From Prochlorococcus sp. AG-347-J06 (GTDB lineage: Bacteria > Cyanobacteriota > Cyanobacteriia > PCC-6307 > Cyanobiaceae): DNA of 46,648 nt. The position numbers and the translations under genes were made by a program. Shown here piece by piece: positions 1 through 9,391 of the stretch. The stretch covers positions 1 to 46,648 of the forward strand of contig QCBT01000010.1 of assembly GCA_003281525.1 (NCBI GenBank). The letters are read 5' to 3'. Within the stretch, counting starts at the first letter, position 1; each line of letters starts with the position of its first letter. Below the pieces are notes generated by a model. It did no database searches. It saw nothing but the letters and a program-made list of their open reading frames with translations, and was not told the DNA's origin.

Positions 1-1
1 A

Positions 2-100
2 GCAAATAGTAATTTCAATGATTTAGCTAATTGGCAAGATCCAAATGGAGATAAACTGATTTTGGGTGTTATTGGTCAAGTCTGCAGAGTCGAAAACTAA
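2..100 (+). CDS. C-terminal fragment of an unidentified protein (cut by window edge)
   Basis: An open frame enters from the left edge and stops at TAA 98-100. The visible 32 residues end in KLILGVIGQVCRVEN. This looks like real coding sequence in composition, but it is too short for me to recognise a family. It converges on the minus-strand tRNA-Phe gene, and a symmetrical hairpin at 158-182 separates the two. Confidence 0.5.
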   Translation, partial: ANSNFNDLANWQDPNGDKLILGVIGQVCRVEN

Positions 101-157
101 AAATTTTAAGTTATAAAAAATACGAAACTATAACGAGTTCTCAATATTTGAAAGTAT

Positions 158-182
158 AAAACCCTGTCTAGGACAGGGTTTT
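158..182. terminator. Symmetrical hairpin, likely bidirectional terminator
   Basis: AAAACCCTGTC (158-168) pairs perfectly with GACAGGGTTTT (172-182) around a 3-nt loop. The stem is GC-rich in the middle and carries A/T runs on both sides. It lies between the convergent edge gene (plus) and tRNA-Phe (minus), so it can serve both transcripts. Confidence 0.7.
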
Positions 183-187
183 AAAGG

Positions 188-260
188 TGCCAGGACCCAG
201 ATTTGAACTGGGGACACGGCGATTTTCAGTCGCCTGCTCTACCAACTGAGCTATCCCGGC
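188..260 (-). tRNA. trnF: tRNA-Phe (GAA)
   Basis: The minus strand reads as a full cloverleaf starting GCCGGGATAGCTC. The anticodon loop CTGAAAA gives anticodon GAA, the T-arm is GTTCAAATC, and the acceptor TCCTGGC pairs with GCCGGGA with one G-U pair. The discriminator is A. After it the genome has CC then T, so the 3' CCA is not fully encoded and would be completed by CCA-adding enzyme. Confidence 0.95.
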
Positions 261-352
261 TCTAACCTATATACTTTAAATTAAGATGTGTAGTTTGTGA
301 AACCCTTTTAATTAAAAATTTTATATCTTCATCAAATATCCTAAAAAAACCT

Positions 353-1582
353 TTATTTTGAGTTAATCGCTAATAAGGCAGTACCAAATGAAGTAGTTTT
401 TTTACATGAAACTATTGGAATATTGATAATTTTTTCTCTTATTTTTCTCCACTGCGGGTTTTGTGAACCTCCACCAATAGTAATAATTTTTTTTGGAAGT
501 GAACCTGTTAGTTCGCCTAGTTTTTCCCATCCTTTCAATTCGATCTTAGCTAACCCCTCGAATAATGCATGTAAATAAAGTGAGTCGCTTACTGGCCGTG
601 GACCAAGTATCGGCTCTAAATTAGAATTATTAATAGGAAATCTCTCTCCTTTACTATTAAGAGGTAAAAGATTTAAAGAAGTGGTTTTTGATGGATTTAT
701 TTGTCGACTGAGTTCCTTTATTTCTAAATCAGAAAAGAACTGAGACAAGATACCGCATCCCGCGTTTGATGCTCCTCCACATATCCAATCGCCGTTTACT
801 CTATGGTTTGTAAGCCCTTGTTTTTTTACAGGGTTATCAATAATTTTTTTAACTACAATAGTTGTTCCTAAAACTGTTAGACCATCTTCTTTACCTAAAC
901 CTGCAGCTATTAAACTTGCATTAGAGTCAGTGGTGCCTGAGATTAATATTAATTTCTTATTCAATTTAAATCTCTCTGCTAGATCAAAATTCACTTCTCC
1001 AATAATTTTTCCACTTTTTATTATTTTAGGTAGACATTTTTGCCATGAAGTATTGAGATAGCTTTTTGGCCATGATTCTTCTTTTAGATCCCAACCAAGT
1101 TTTAGATTATTTCCCTCTTCTCCATGAGTCCAATCTTTTAAAAACCAACCAGTTATCCAATCAGATTGATGTCTTAAAAGTATATTTGTCCCATATTCAT
1201 CTATAAGTTTTAATGCTTTAGCAAGGCTACTGTATGGAGTTCGCAGATGATCTTCTCCAGAAGTTAGTGATTCAAGAAGGATTTTATGTTCATTACATGC
1301 TTGGTCATAGGGAATTGCTTCTCCAATCGGTTCACCTTGTAAATTTGTTGCTGTTAAAGTTCCTGAGGTGCCGGAGATAGCCAACTTATTAAGGTTAATT
1401 TTTACCTCAGTAGGTAAGTTTACTAAAAGATTTTCACAAGAAGTGATCCATGAATTTGGATTTTTAAAGCTGTATGTGTAAGGGGTTGAATTTGAATATA
1501 CTAATTCCTTATGAAGATTAATTATTGATATTCTTGCACCGCTGGTTCCAAAATCTAACCCTCCATACAAATTATCAGGCAT
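353..1582 (-). CDS. FGGY-family carbohydrate kinase
   Basis: A 409-aa sugar kinase of the FGGY family (hexokinase/actin fold). The N-terminal phosphate-1 loop GLDFGTSGARISII is at residues 8-21. The second ATP-site signature IGGGSQNPQW is near the C-terminus. A mid-protein ISGTTDSNA block also fits the fold. Cyanobacterial members of this group have been assigned as ribulose/xylulose kinases, but the sugar cannot be read from the sequence. It is shorter than typical 480-500 aa FGGY kinases, with compact insertions. It lies 11 nt downstream of metK on the same strand and is probably co-transcribed with it. The family is secure; the substrate is inference. Confidence 0.85.
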   Translation of the reverse strand: MPDNLYGGLDFGTSGARISIINLHKELVYSNSTPYTYSFKNPNSWITSCENLLVNLPTEVKINLNKLAISGTSGTLTATNLQGEPIGEAIPYDQACNEHKILLESLTSGEDHLRTPYSSLAKALKLIDEYGTNILLRHQSDWITGWFLKDWTHGEEGNNLKLGWDLKEESWPKSYLNTSWQKCLPKIIKSGKIIGEVNFDLAERFKLNKKLILISGTTDSNASLIAAGLGKEDGLTVLGTTIVVKKIIDNPVKKQGLTNHRVNGDWICGGASNAGCGILSQFFSDLEIKELSRQINPSKTTSLNLLPLNSKGERFPINNSNLEPILGPRPVSDSLYLHALFEGLAKIELKGWEKLGELTGSLPKKIITIGGGSQNPQWRKIREKIINIPIVSCKKTTSFGTALLAINSK

Positions 1583-1593
1583 AGAAAAAATAT

Positions 1594-2835
1594 TTATAAA
1601 AAGATTTTGGAGGCCTCTGCTAATTGGGCTGCCTTTTCTTCAACATTTTCCCAAGGGAGCTCAAGATCTCTTCTGCCAAAATGTCCGTAGGAAGCGGTCT
1701 TTCTAAAAAATTTACCTCCCATTTTTTTGGGTAGATTTCTTAAGTTAAATTCTTTTATTATTGCTGCTGGTCTTAAATCGAAGTGCTCATTAATTAACTT
1801 AGTCAAATTAACTTGTGAAATAACACCTGTGTCAAAAGTTTCCACGAGAATGGAAATTGGTTTTGCAACTCCAATTGCATAACTTAATTGTACTTCTGCT
1901 TTTTTTGCCAATTTTGCCTTAACTATGCTTTTAGCTACATAACGTGCTGCATAAGCGGCTGATCTATCTACTTTTGTGGGATCTTTGCCAGAAAATGCCC
2001 CTCCTCCGTGTCTTGCATATCCACCATAAGTATCTACAATAATTTTCCTGCCAGTGAGCCCGGCATCTCCTTGAGGCCCCCCTACGACAAATTTTCCCGT
2101 TGGGTTTACTAGAAATCTTGTTTTGCTTATGTTTGGTTTAATTTCTAAATCTTCAGTAGCAGGAATTACAACATGCGTCCATAAATCTTCTTTTATTTTT
2201 TGACGAATTTCTTCTTCATTTGTTATTCCATCAATCTCTGGATTATGTTGGGTTGATATTAAAATGGTGTTAATAGAGACTGGTAAACCTTTTTCGTAAT
2301 CAATGCTTACTTGAGTTTTCCCATCTGGTAATAGATAATTAAGGACTTCTTCATGCCTCACTTTGGCAAGTTGAATGGCTAACCTATGTGCCAAGCTAAT
2401 AGGTAAGGGCATTAATTCAGGCGTCTCATCGCATGCATAGCCAAACATGATGCCTTGGTCACCAGCTCCAGTATTATCTTCAATGTCATCGTTAACATCG
2501 TCCGCTTCGTCTACTCCTTGGGAAATATCCGGTGATTGCTCGTCAAGTGCTACTAATACAGCACAACTATTTGCATCAAAACCACCTGCTCTATAGCCTT
2601 CGTATCCAATTTCTTTAATTACGTTTCTAACAAGTTTGATGTAATCGACTTTTGCTTTTGAAGTTATTTCTCCAGTAAGTAAACAAAGACCTGTATTAAC
2701 GACAGTTTCGCATGCAACTCTGCTTTCTGGATCTTCTGTCAATAAAGCATCTAATACGGCGTCACTAATTTGATCACATATTTTGTCAGGATGACCTTCA
2801 GTTACTGATTCAGAAGTGAAAATGAAATCACTCAT
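1594..2835 (-). CDS. metK: S-adenosylmethionine synthetase
   Basis: A full-length 413-aa methionine adenosyltransferase. It makes SAM from methionine and ATP with release of phosphate and pyrophosphate, normally as a cytosolic tetramer. Visible signatures are GHPDK near residue 15 (ATP site), [15 protein letters not shown] near residues 122-136, and the glycine-rich block [16 protein letters not shown]. All three domains are intact. The start ATG at 2835 fits the family start ([15 protein letters not shown]). The FGGY kinase follows 11 nt downstream. SAM made here feeds the methyltransferases in the window, such as PrmC. Confidence 0.98.
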   Translation of the reverse strand: MSDFIFTSESVTEGHPDKICDQISDAVLDALLTEDPESRVACETVVNTGLCLLTGEITSKAKVDYIKLVRNVIKEIGYEGYRAGGFDANSCAVLVALDEQSPDISQGVDEADDVNDDIEDNTGAGDQGIMFGYACDETPELMPLPISLAHRLAIQLAKVRHEEVLNYLLPDGKTQVSIDYEKGLPVSINTILISTQHNPEIDGITNEEEIRQKIKEDLWTHVVIPATEDLEIKPNISKTRFLVNPTGKFVVGGPQGDAGLTGRKIIVDTYGGYARHGGGAFSGKDPTKVDRSAAYAARYVAKSIVKAKLAKKAEVQLSYAIGVAKPISILVETFDTGVISQVNLTKLINEHFDLRPAAIIKEFNLRNLPKKMGGKFFRKTASYGHFGRRDLELPWENVEEKAAQLAEASKIFL

Positions 2836-2971
2836 TTACAAATAATTTTGAGTTAAGGCTTTATCCTAAATTAGATTATCGTTATAAAGCAATTATTGTA
2901 AATTAAAAAATACTTGAACAAAATTAATAGGCTTAATTTTTGATGTTCGCGTATAAAACAAATAAGTGAAT

Positions 2972-4063
2972 TTATGCCTTTTCAGCTGTAGCTACGGGGA
3001 TCTCTTCGTTATCGTCAGTTTGTTCAAATAACATTTGTTTATATTTCGCAGCCATTTCTTCAGCTTTACTGAAAACTTTTTGAGGATCAGTTAGCATATC
3101 GCCTGGTTCGGGTTCAAGAGCTTTAGTAGATAATGAAATTCTCCCTCTCTCTGAATCAAGGTCAATTATCATAACTTTCATTTGGTCACTCACATTTAAA
3201 ACGTTATGAGGAGTCTCAATATGTTCATGACTAATCTCAGAAATGTGCAATAGACCACTAACTCCACCAATATCAATAAAGGCTCCATAAGGTTTAATAC
3301 CTTTTACTGAGCCAACAACAACTTCGCCAACCTCAAGTCGGTTCATTTTTTTCTCAACTAACGCTCTTCTATGGCTTAGAACTAATCTATTTCTCTCTTC
3401 ATCAACCTCAAGAAATTTTAAAGGCAAATATTCACCTTCTAAGTCATCTTTTATTTTTCGAGCACTTATGTGTGATCCTGGGATAAAACCTCTCAAGCCC
3501 TCTACCCTTACGAGAGCTCCACCTCTGTTTGTCGCAAAAACTTCAGAATATATAGTTGCATCTTCTTTTTGGAGTTGTCTAACCCTTTCCCATGCTCTTT
3601 GATATTCAATTCTTCTAATGGAGAGGGCTAATTGGCCATCTTCATTCTCTTCGCTCATTATGAAAAATTCTCTACTTTCTGAAGGTTGTAAAACATCATT
3701 AAGTCCTTCAACTCTATTTATTGAAACCTCCTGAACAGGCATAAAAGCCGCTGTTTTTGCACCTATATCTATCATGGCTCCTTTGGGCTCTAGAGCAAAA
3801 ACGGTACCTTTAACTAGATCGCCAGGCTTAAAGTTATAGTCATACTTACCCAAAAGTGATGCAAATTCTTCTTGTGTGAATCCTGCGTTGTCAAAATCCG
3901 TAGTTGTTCTGCTAGAGGAAGAATCTGCTGAAGGTATATCGCTCTTCTCGAATGATAAATCTTCCTCATTTTGGGATGCTGAATCATTATCTAATTCAGA
4001 CGAATTTTTAATTTCTTGATCCTCAGAAATTTCGTTAATGGTTTGGGAAGAATTTTCGTTCAT
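2972..4063 (-). CDS. rpsA: 30S ribosomal protein S1
   Basis: A 363-aa S1 protein. It has an acidic, serine-rich N-terminal extension (about residues 1-60) and then three S1/OB domains at about 81-150, 168-232 and 246-314. The last carries the canonical run GSVKGIKPYGAFIDIGG. Three domains, rather than the six of enteric S1, is the usual cyanobacterial and plastid form. It binds mRNA on the small subunit and aids initiation, which matters in a genome where many starts lack a strong Shine-Dalgarno. It sits between nrdR and metK on the same strand with its own 130-nt downstream spacer. Confidence 0.96.
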   Translation of the reverse strand: MNENSSQTINEISEDQEIKNSSELDNDSASQNEEDLSFEKSDIPSADSSSSRTTTDFDNAGFTQEEFASLLGKYDYNFKPGDLVKGTVFALEPKGAMIDIGAKTAAFMPVQEVSINRVEGLNDVLQPSESREFFIMSEENEDGQLALSIRRIEYQRAWERVRQLQKEDATIYSEVFATNRGGALVRVEGLRGFIPGSHISARKIKDDLEGEYLPLKFLEVDEERNRLVLSHRRALVEKKMNRLEVGEVVVGSVKGIKPYGAFIDIGGVSGLLHISEISHEHIETPHNVLNVSDQMKVMIIDLDSERGRISLSTKALEPEPGDMLTDPQKVFSKAEEMAAKYKQMLFEQTDDNEEIPVATAEKA

Positions 4064-4171
4064 TTGTTGTATCGCAGACTACCTAAGGTAGTTAGAAAGG
4101 AATGCTATTAGCCTGCAAACCAATAGCAAAAATATTTTTGATATCTATTCTACACTTTAGAATGCTGAATT

Positions 4172-4651
4172 TTATGAAATTGAAGCTAATTGGTTTTTTG
4201 AACTTCCTTTTAGCGATTCAAGAGTAGAAATAAAATCTTTTACCCCATTAAATTTTCTGTAAACTGAGGCATATCTTATGTAGGCAACTTCATTTTCTTT
4301 TCTAAGATTTTTAAGTATTAATTCACCGATTTGTGAAGATTTAATATCTTTATTAGAGTCTTGAACTATTTGTGATTCTATTCCGTCTACGAAATTAATA
4401 ATTGCTTCACTAGAAAAGTTAGTCTTTTCGCAAGCTCTTGATATACCAGTAAATAATTTTTGTTTATCAAATAATTCTCTGCTACCGTCTTTTTTTATAA
4501 CTGAAATTGGCATTGATTCCACTCTTTCATAAGTTGTAAATCTAAAGCTGCAATTTAAGCATTCTCTTCTTCTTCGAACACTTTTACCACTATCAGCAGA
4601 TCTTGATTCCAAAACTCTGCTATCTGTATTTTGACAGGTGGGACACTGCAT
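4172..4651 (-). CDS. nrdR: Transcriptional repressor NrdR
   Basis: A zinc-ribbon plus ATP-cone repressor of ribonucleotide reductase genes that senses ATP/dATP. Starting at the ATG at 4651, the protein is 159 aa and begins MQCPTCQN, the standard family start. The frame is also open from an ATG at 4675, adding 8 residues, but that would bury the conserved beginning. Zinc ligands are C3, C6, C31 and C34, followed by the basic RRRR and FTTYERVE motifs. The ATP-cone starts near [14 protein letters not shown]. It lies between psbT and rpsA on the same strand. Function is established for the family; the operators it binds are not in this window. Confidence 0.95.
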   Translation of the reverse strand: MQCPTCQNTDSRVLESRSADSGKSVRRRRECLNCSFRFTTYERVESMPISVIKKDGSRELFDKQKLFTGISRACEKTNFSSEAIINFVDGIESQIVQDSNKDIKSSQIGELILKNLRKENEVAYIRYASVYRKFNGVKDFISTLESLKGSSKNQLASIS

Positions 4652-4711
4652 GTGGTGAAATAAGCTGCACTTCAACTCTAATAGTAGAGTAATATACTAA
4701 TTATGAAAAGT

Positions 4712-4746
4712 AAAAAAAAACCTCTTAATTAAAGAGGTTTTTTTTT
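4712..4746 (-). terminator. Terminator of the psbB-psbT transcript
   Basis: AACCTCTT and AAGAGGTT form a perfect stem around AATTA, extended by A/T runs of about eight on each side. It lies directly downstream of psbT and upstream of nrdR, so it likely ends the psbB-psbT message. The symmetry would also let it act on the other strand. Confidence 0.8.
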
Positions 4747-4752
4747 CTTAGT

Positions 4753-4851
4753 CTATTTTCTATCAAATTTAGGTGGGTCTCTAAAAGCGACAGCAAAGAA
4801 TAAGGTAACAACTGCGAGAGTTAGAATAAGAACGTAAGCAAAAGCTTCCAT
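4753..4851 (-). CDS. psbT: Photosystem II protein T
   Basis: A 32-aa single-span thylakoid protein that begins [19 protein letters not shown] and ends RDPPKFDRK, which is diagnostic of PsbT. It sits at the PSII monomer-monomer interface near D1/CP47. It starts 23 nt after psbB and is followed by a strong hairpin, giving the conserved psbB-psbT operon. Confidence 0.97.
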   Translation of the reverse strand: MEAFAYVLILTLAVVTLFFAVAFRDPPKFDRK

Positions 4852-4874
4852 AAGATTAATTAATAAAGTTTAGT

Positions 4875-6398
4875 TTAAACCCTTCCTGGGATTCGTCTTG
4901 TGGTTTCGTCACCAAGCTTCTTGAATAAACCAAATTCAACTTGGTCGCCAATTTCAGCATCAATACCAGCAAAGGAATTTCTGTAAAGAGTTCTTGAAGC
5001 GTGCCACCAGTGGCCAAATAAGAAAAGCAATCCGAAACATAAATGTGCATATGTGAACCACGCTCTTGGAGAGCTTCGGAATACACCGTCAGATTTATAT
5101 GTCTCTCTGTCAAACTTAAATGCTTCTCCAAGTTGAGCCTTTCTAGCTAATCTTTTAACTACTGCAGGATCAGTAAATGTTTGACCATTAAGATCTCCTC
5201 CATAGATAGTTGCAGTAATTCCAGTTTGTTCAAATGAATACTTTGCTTCAGCTCTTCTAAATGGAATATCTGCTCTTACATTGCCTTCTTTGTCTTCAAG
5301 GATGACAGGAAAGTTTTCAAAGAAATTAGGTATTCTTCTAACTTCTAATTCGTTACCTTCTTTATCTTGAAAAGCAATATGACCTTGCCAACCAGTTGGT
5401 AAACCATCACCATTAACGAGAGCTCCAACTCTGAATAGGCCCCCTTTCGCAGGACTATTCCCAACGTAATCGTAGAAGGCTAGTTTCTCGGGAATCGATG
5501 CATATGCCTCTTCTTTACTAGCACCATCGTCTATAGCAGCTTGAACCCTTCTATTAATTTCAGTTTTGAAATAGCCGGAATCCCATTGATATCTGGTAGG
5601 ACCAAATAATTCGACTGGAGTTGTCGCTGAACCGTACCACATTGTACCTGCAACAACGAATGAAACAAATAAAACAGCAGCTAAAGCACTAGCTAGAACT
5701 CCTTCAAGACTTCCAAGTTTTAATGCTCGATAAAGTCTTTCTCCAGGTCTATTGGTGATGTGAAAAATCCCTCCAATAATACCCATAAGTCCAGCTGCAA
5801 TATGATTAGCAACTATTCCTCCTGGGTTGAAGGGGTTAAATCCTTCAACGCCCCAGGAAGGGGCTACAGGCTCTACATGGCCAGTTAAACCATAAGGATC
5901 AGAAACCCAAATCCCCACGTTTGCACAATGAAAAGCTCCAAACCCAAAGCATGTAAGTCCAGCTAGGAGAAGGTGAATTCCGAATATTCTTGGCAAATCA
6001 AGAGCAGGTTCACCAGTTCTTGAATCTTCCCATAGATCCAAATCCCAGTATGTCCAGTGCCAAATGGAAGCCAACATCAATAATCCACTAAATACTATGT
6101 GTGCTGCTGCAACACCTTCAAAACTCCAGAATCCCGGATCAACTCCTGTAGCACCCGTAATATCCCATCCGTTCCAACTACTTGTGATACCAAGTCTTGC
6201 CATGAAAGGCATAACGTACATCCCCTGTCTCCACATTGGATTGAGAACAGCATCGGAAGGATCAAAAATGGCTAATTCATAAAGAGCCATAGAACCGGCC
6301 CAGCCGGCTAATAATGCAGTATGCATAAGATGCACAGCGAGTAGTCGACCTGGGTCATTAATAACTACCGTGTGAACTCGATACCAAGGCAATCCCAT
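4875..6398 (-). CDS. psbB: Photosystem II CP47 chlorophyll-binding protein
   Basis: 507 aa, full length. It begins [18 protein letters not shown], the universal CP47 start. Six transmembrane helices carry chlorophyll-ligand histidines (for example [43 protein letters not shown]). A large lumenal loop lies between helices 5 and 6. CP47 is a core antenna of PSII and binds next to D1/D2. It is transcribed with psbT. The 220-nt divergent region between psbB and the ferredoxin gene must hold both promoters. Confidence 0.99.
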   Translation of the reverse strand: MGLPWYRVHTVVINDPGRLLAVHLMHTALLAGWAGSMALYELAIFDPSDAVLNPMWRQGMYVMPFMARLGITSSWNGWDITGATGVDPGFWSFEGVAAAHIVFSGLLMLASIWHWTYWDLDLWEDSRTGEPALDLPRIFGIHLLLAGLTCFGFGAFHCANVGIWVSDPYGLTGHVEPVAPSWGVEGFNPFNPGGIVANHIAAGLMGIIGGIFHITNRPGERLYRALKLGSLEGVLASALAAVLFVSFVVAGTMWYGSATTPVELFGPTRYQWDSGYFKTEINRRVQAAIDDGASKEEAYASIPEKLAFYDYVGNSPAKGGLFRVGALVNGDGLPTGWQGHIAFQDKEGNELEVRRIPNFFENFPVILEDKEGNVRADIPFRRAEAKYSFEQTGITATIYGGDLNGQTFTDPAVVKRLARKAQLGEAFKFDRETYKSDGVFRSSPRAWFTYAHLCFGLLFLFGHWWHASRTLYRNSFAGIDAEIGDQVEFGLFKKLGDETTRRIPGRV

Positions 6399-6622
6399 CG
6401 GTTAATTTCTAGTAACTATGCTGAATAAACAGCTAAACATCACGATAGTAAGGGTTTTTTAGTCTTTGAGGGATTTTTGTAAATAAATTTATTTTATTGC
6501 AAAAATTGGCCAAATCAATTTGCAGGACTTTGTTTACAAGGAATTTTTAGCAAAAAATTGTTAATATTTTGGTCACAATTCTCAAAGTAAAACGCCAAAA
6601 TAAGAAAAATAACTTAAAAAAA

Positions 6623-6985
6623 ATGGCAACTATCAGATTTATTCGTGAGGATTTAGAAGTTCAATGCAACCCTGGTGAAAATTTAAGGGAGTTGGTAATG
6701 AAAGAAAACTTACAACTTTATGGACTAAAAGGTATTTTAGGAAATTGCGGAGGAGCAGGACAATGCAGTACTTGCTTTATTTCAGTTGAAGGTGGAAACA
6801 AGAATTCCTTGAGTCCTCTAACATCTGTTGAAGAAGACAAACTCAAAAATAGACCAGAAAATTGGCGACTTGCTTGCCAAACTTTAATAAAATCCTCTGC
6901 AGTTATTTTAACAAAACCACAATCCCCCCCCTCAAATTTGGAACAACTAAAAAAAATTAGTGAAAATAAAAAATTACCTCGCTAA
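6623..6985 (+). CDS. 2Fe-2S ferredoxin-like protein
   Basis: A 120-aa protein with the plant-type 2Fe-2S fold. The motif CGGAGQCSTC (C-x5-C-x2-C) and a fourth cysteine in RLACQT supply the cluster ligands. The start ATG at 6623 gives MATIRFIRED. An in-frame upstream ATG at 6569 would add 18 basic residues unlike the family start. It differs from photosynthetic PetF in having C-x5-C rather than the C-x4-C of PetF. The partner enzyme is unknown. Neighbours are psbB (divergent) and psbM (105 nt downstream), which suggests a photosynthesis-related electron carrier; this is inference. Confidence 0.85.
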   Translation: MATIRFIREDLEVQCNPGENLRELVMKENLQLYGLKGILGNCGGAGQCSTCFISVEGGNKNSLSPLTSVEEDKLKNRPENWRLACQTLIKSSAVILTKPQSPPSNLEQLKKISENKKLPR

Positions 6986-7090
6986 ATTGTTTAATACTGT
7001 TAATCAGTTTATAAAATTTGTTTATTTTTCCACTTTATTACAAGTTATATGTCTATAGTCTTATTACTAAATATAGAACTATCTAATTAA

Positions 7091-7243
7091 ATGGAAACAA
7101 CTAACTTTGGATTCGTAGCTAGTCTTTTATTTGTAGGGGTTCCAACAATATTCCTTATAGGTTTATTTATCTCTACCCAGGATGGAGAAAAATCAAGCTT
7201 CTTCTCTGACTCTAGTAAAGGTAGACTTGGTCCAAAACGCTAA
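7091..7243 (+). CDS. psbM: Photosystem II protein M
   Basis: A 50-aa protein starting METTNFGFVASLLFVGVPT, with one transmembrane helix and the IFLIGLFISTQDG segment typical of PsbM. The C-terminal tail GEKSSFFSDSSKGRLGPKR is longer than in freshwater cyanobacteria (about 35 aa), a known picocyanobacterial style. PsbM lies at the PSII dimer interface. prmC starts 11 nt after its stop, so the two are likely co-transcribed. Confidence 0.93.
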   Translation: METTNFGFVASLLFVGVPTIFLIGLFISTQDGEKSSFFSDSSKGRLGPKR

Positions 7244-7254
7244 TGCTTTTATAA

Positions 7255-8124
7255 ATGCTTGGCATTTCAGTAAAAGAATTTTTACTCTGGAAACGAAAAC
7301 AACTTTCTAAAGGAGGCGATAAACAAACTTTTGCTGTTTTACTTGACTGTATGGGCGGACTGTCGAGTAGTGATATTAATTTGATAACCATAAATCCTCA
7401 AGGAATACTACATTTAAAAAAAAACTTAGAATATCTTGAATCTGTTTGGGACGATCATTTGTTAAGATCTTGCCCAATTCAATACCTTTTAGGAATAACT
7501 TTTTGGAGAGACTTAAAATTAAAAGTTACAAACAAAGTACTTATTCCCAGACCAGAGACAGAACTCATAGTAGATATTGTCTTCAATATATTTCGAAGGA
7601 AGTCAGAGAAATTATTTTTTGCTGAATTAGGGACTGGATCAGGCGCTATAAGTATTGCATTGGCATTGGCTTATCCTTTGAGTGAAGGAGCGGCAACTGA
7701 TATAAACAAAGACGCATTAGAAATAGCTACAAAAAATTATCTAAATTCTTCCACACAATCAAATTTGAAATTTTATTGTGGAAATTGGTGGTCACCTCTT
7801 GAAAATTTTAAAGGAAAATTAGACTTTGCTATTTCAAACCCGCCATATATTCCTAAAGATACTTATGAAAAATTACCTAAAGAAGTTAAAAATTTCGAAC
7901 CTAAAGTTGCTCTATTAGGCGGCGAAGATGGTTTAAAACACATTAGGGAAATAATTCAAAAAGCACCATTATATCTAAAAGAGAAAGGCTGGCTAATTTT
8001 AGAAAATCATTTTGATCAAGGCGAAAAAGTAAAACAACTTCTTATTAAAAATAAATTTACATCAATAGAAATTGTGAAAGATCTCTCGGGTATTGGTAGG
8101 TTTACTATTGGAAGATATAAATAA
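7255..8124 (+). CDS. prmC: Peptide chain release factor glutamine methyltransferase
   Basis: A 289-aa SAM-dependent N5-glutamine methyltransferase (HemK family) that modifies the GGQ glutamine of RF1/RF2. Visible signatures are RPETE (IPRPETELIVDI), the SAM-binding FAELGTGSGAISIALA, and the catalytic SNPPYIP motif that holds the target glutamine. The N-terminal helical RF-binding domain is present (residues 1-85). The ATG at 7255 follows psbM by 11 nt. tsaC follows 23 nt later, and this prmC-tsaC pairing is widespread in bacteria. Confidence 0.95.
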   Translation: MLGISVKEFLLWKRKQLSKGGDKQTFAVLLDCMGGLSSSDINLITINPQGILHLKKNLEYLESVWDDHLLRSCPIQYLLGITFWRDLKLKVTNKVLIPRPETELIVDIVFNIFRRKSEKLFFAELGTGSGAISIALALAYPLSEGAATDINKDALEIATKNYLNSSTQSNLKFYCGNWWSPLENFKGKLDFAISNPPYIPKDTYEKLPKEVKNFEPKVALLGGEDGLKHIREIIQKAPLYLKEKGWLILENHFDQGEKVKQLLIKNKFTSIEIVKDLSGIGRFTIGRYK

Positions 8125-8147
8125 ATTATTATAGGTTCATAATCTAA

Positions 8148-8729
8148 ATGAATTTAGTAGACTGCAAATCCGCCTTGAAGACTCTTAAAAGTGGTTTACC
8201 TATAATTTTCCCAACTGATACATTACCTGCAATTGGATGCTTGCCAAAATTTTCAAATACCATTTATAAGTTTAAAAAAAGAGATAAAGACAAACCTTTA
8301 ATTCTTATGGGATCAGAATTCAAACAACTAATCGATTATGTTCACGAATCAGCTAAAGAAGATTACGAAAATATAGCTTTAAAATATTGGCCTGGAGCTC
8401 TTACAATGGTTATTCCTGCTTCAGAAAAGCAAACCACAATCCTTACAAGTAATGACCTTACCCTTGGGTTGAGGATTCCAAATTCATATATGGCCCAATC
8501 TCTAATGAGAGAAACAGGACCATTGTTAACTTCAAGTGCAAATATTTCAGGTTTTAAAGGGGCAAATACAGTTGAAGGTATTGCTCTAGATTTCCCTTCT
8601 GTAAAAATTTTGGGCCCCATCCCCTGGGGTAGAAGAAGTGGAAAAGCTAGTACTATTATATTTTGGAAGAAAAGTGGAGATTGGAGACTGATTAGAGAAG
8701 GAGAAGTATTAGTAAGGGAATTGTATTAA
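8148..8729 (+). CDS. tsaC: L-threonylcarbamoyladenylate synthase (TsaC/Sua5/YrdC family)
   Basis: A 193-aa YrdC-domain protein. It makes threonylcarbamoyl-AMP from threonine, bicarbonate and ATP for the t6A37 modification of ANN-decoding tRNAs. Evidence includes the N-terminal FPTDTLPAIGCL substrate loop, the KKRDKDKPLILM signature, LGLRIPNS, and the LLTSSANISG block. It is the short TsaC form without the Sua5 C-terminal domain. The stop overlaps the ATG of the next small gene by one base (TAATG), indicating translational coupling. Confidence 0.93.
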   Translation: MNLVDCKSALKTLKSGLPIIFPTDTLPAIGCLPKFSNTIYKFKKRDKDKPLILMGSEFKQLIDYVHESAKEDYENIALKYWPGALTMVIPASEKQTTILTSNDLTLGLRIPNSYMAQSLMRETGPLLTSSANISGFKGANTVEGIALDFPSVKILGPIPWGRRSGKASTIIFWKKSGDWRLIREGEVLVRELY

Positions 8730-8893
8730 TGTTTTTACTATTATTTTTTGTTTTATTAATTCAATTTTTTACTTATTGGATATTTGAACCCCTTGCATCT
8801 TTTTTAGAGTATGTTCTCGAAATAAGATTGTCGCCTATCATTGCTCTGATAGGTTTACTCTTTTTATTTTCATCAAAGAATATTGAAAAATAA
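8729..8893 (+). CDS. Small membrane protein coupled to tsaC
   Basis: A 54-aa ORF whose ATG shares a base with the tsaC stop. It has two hydrophobic stretches (residues 2-18, rich in Phe/Leu, and about 36-48, PIIALIGLLFLFSS) separated by an acidic segment, so it is probably a two-span membrane protein. I do not recognise the family. Coupling to tsaC and the gap-free layout argue that it is a real gene. Confidence 0.6.
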   Translation: MFLLLFFVLLIQFFTYWIFEPLASFLEYVLEIRLSPIIALIGLLFLFSSKNIEK

Positions 8894-8908
8894 TTAAAAA
8901 AATCTAAA

Positions 8909-8980
8909 TGCCGGCTAACAGATTTGAACTGATGACCTTCGCTTTACAAAAGCGCTGCTCTACCGCTGAGCTAAGCCGGC
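8909..8980 (-). tRNA. trnT: tRNA-Thr (TGT)
   Basis: The minus strand begins GCCGGCTTAGCTCAG and folds into a cloverleaf. Acceptor GCCGGCT pairs with AGCCGGC, the anticodon loop TTTGTAA gives TGT, and the T-arm is AGTTCAAATCT. The discriminator is A (complement of 8909), with no encoded CCA. Confidence 0.95.
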
Positions 8981-9045
8981 AATCCCTTCATCTTACAATT
9001 AGGGAGGGTCAATTATCAGTATTTTTTTAGCTTTTTATAAATTTA

Positions 9046-9390
9046 TTACTTTTTGATATCTTTATTAGCTTTATCAGTTTTATCAGTTTTGTCAGTTTTT
9101 TTGAATTTGATTTCTCCTGAAATAGTTCTTTTGATTGGTAAATTGGCAACTAATGCAGTCATTCTATCCTCAGTCTCTAAACTCACTGCCACCTCATCAA
9201 AATCAATTTCAACATATTTAGCAACAACATCAAGAATCTCTTTTCTCATTTTATCTAAAAGATCAGTTGTTAAGGAACTCATATCAACTCTGTCATGAGC
9301 GAGTACAAGTTGTAATCTTTCTCTAGCTGTATTTGCACTAGACGTTTCTCTGCCTAGTAATTTATTTATAAGATCTCTGAGAGTCATCAT
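9046..9390 (-). CDS. minE: Cell division topological specificity factor MinE
   Basis: About 114 aa (a second ATG gives 113). The N-terminal membrane-targeting and anti-MinCD segment ([19 protein letters not shown]) is followed by [10 protein letters not shown] and the topological specificity domain. MinE stimulates the MinD ATPase and drives MinCD oscillation so that FtsZ assembles at mid-cell. It starts one base after the minD stop. The C-terminus is unusual: a lysine/aspartate tail [18 protein letters not shown] encoded by a 9-bp tandem repeat at 9071-9097. Most MinE proteins end near residue 90-100. Confidence 0.95.
   Translation of the reverse strand: MMTLRDLINKLLGRETSSANTARERLQLVLAHDRVDMSSLTTDLLDKMRKEILDVVAKYVEIDFDEVAVSLETEDRMTALVANLPIKRTISGEIKFKKTDKTDKTDKANKDIKK
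9071..9097 (-). repeat. Three tandem 9-bp units inside minE
   Basis: On the plus strand the unit TTATCAGTT occurs at 9071-9079 and 9080-9088, and as TTGTCAGTT at 9089-9097. In the minE frame each unit encodes Lys-Thr-Asp in a hydrophilic tail, so gain or loss of a unit keeps the frame. Confidence 0.85.
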
Positions 9391-9391
9391 T

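Noticed and set aside
4856..5131. 91-aa frame overlapping psbB on the same strand
   Set aside because: Out of frame with the highly conserved CP47 coding sequence, which fully explains the region.
6064..6282. 72-aa plus-strand frame inside psbB
   Set aside because: Antisense shadow of CP47 coding sequence.
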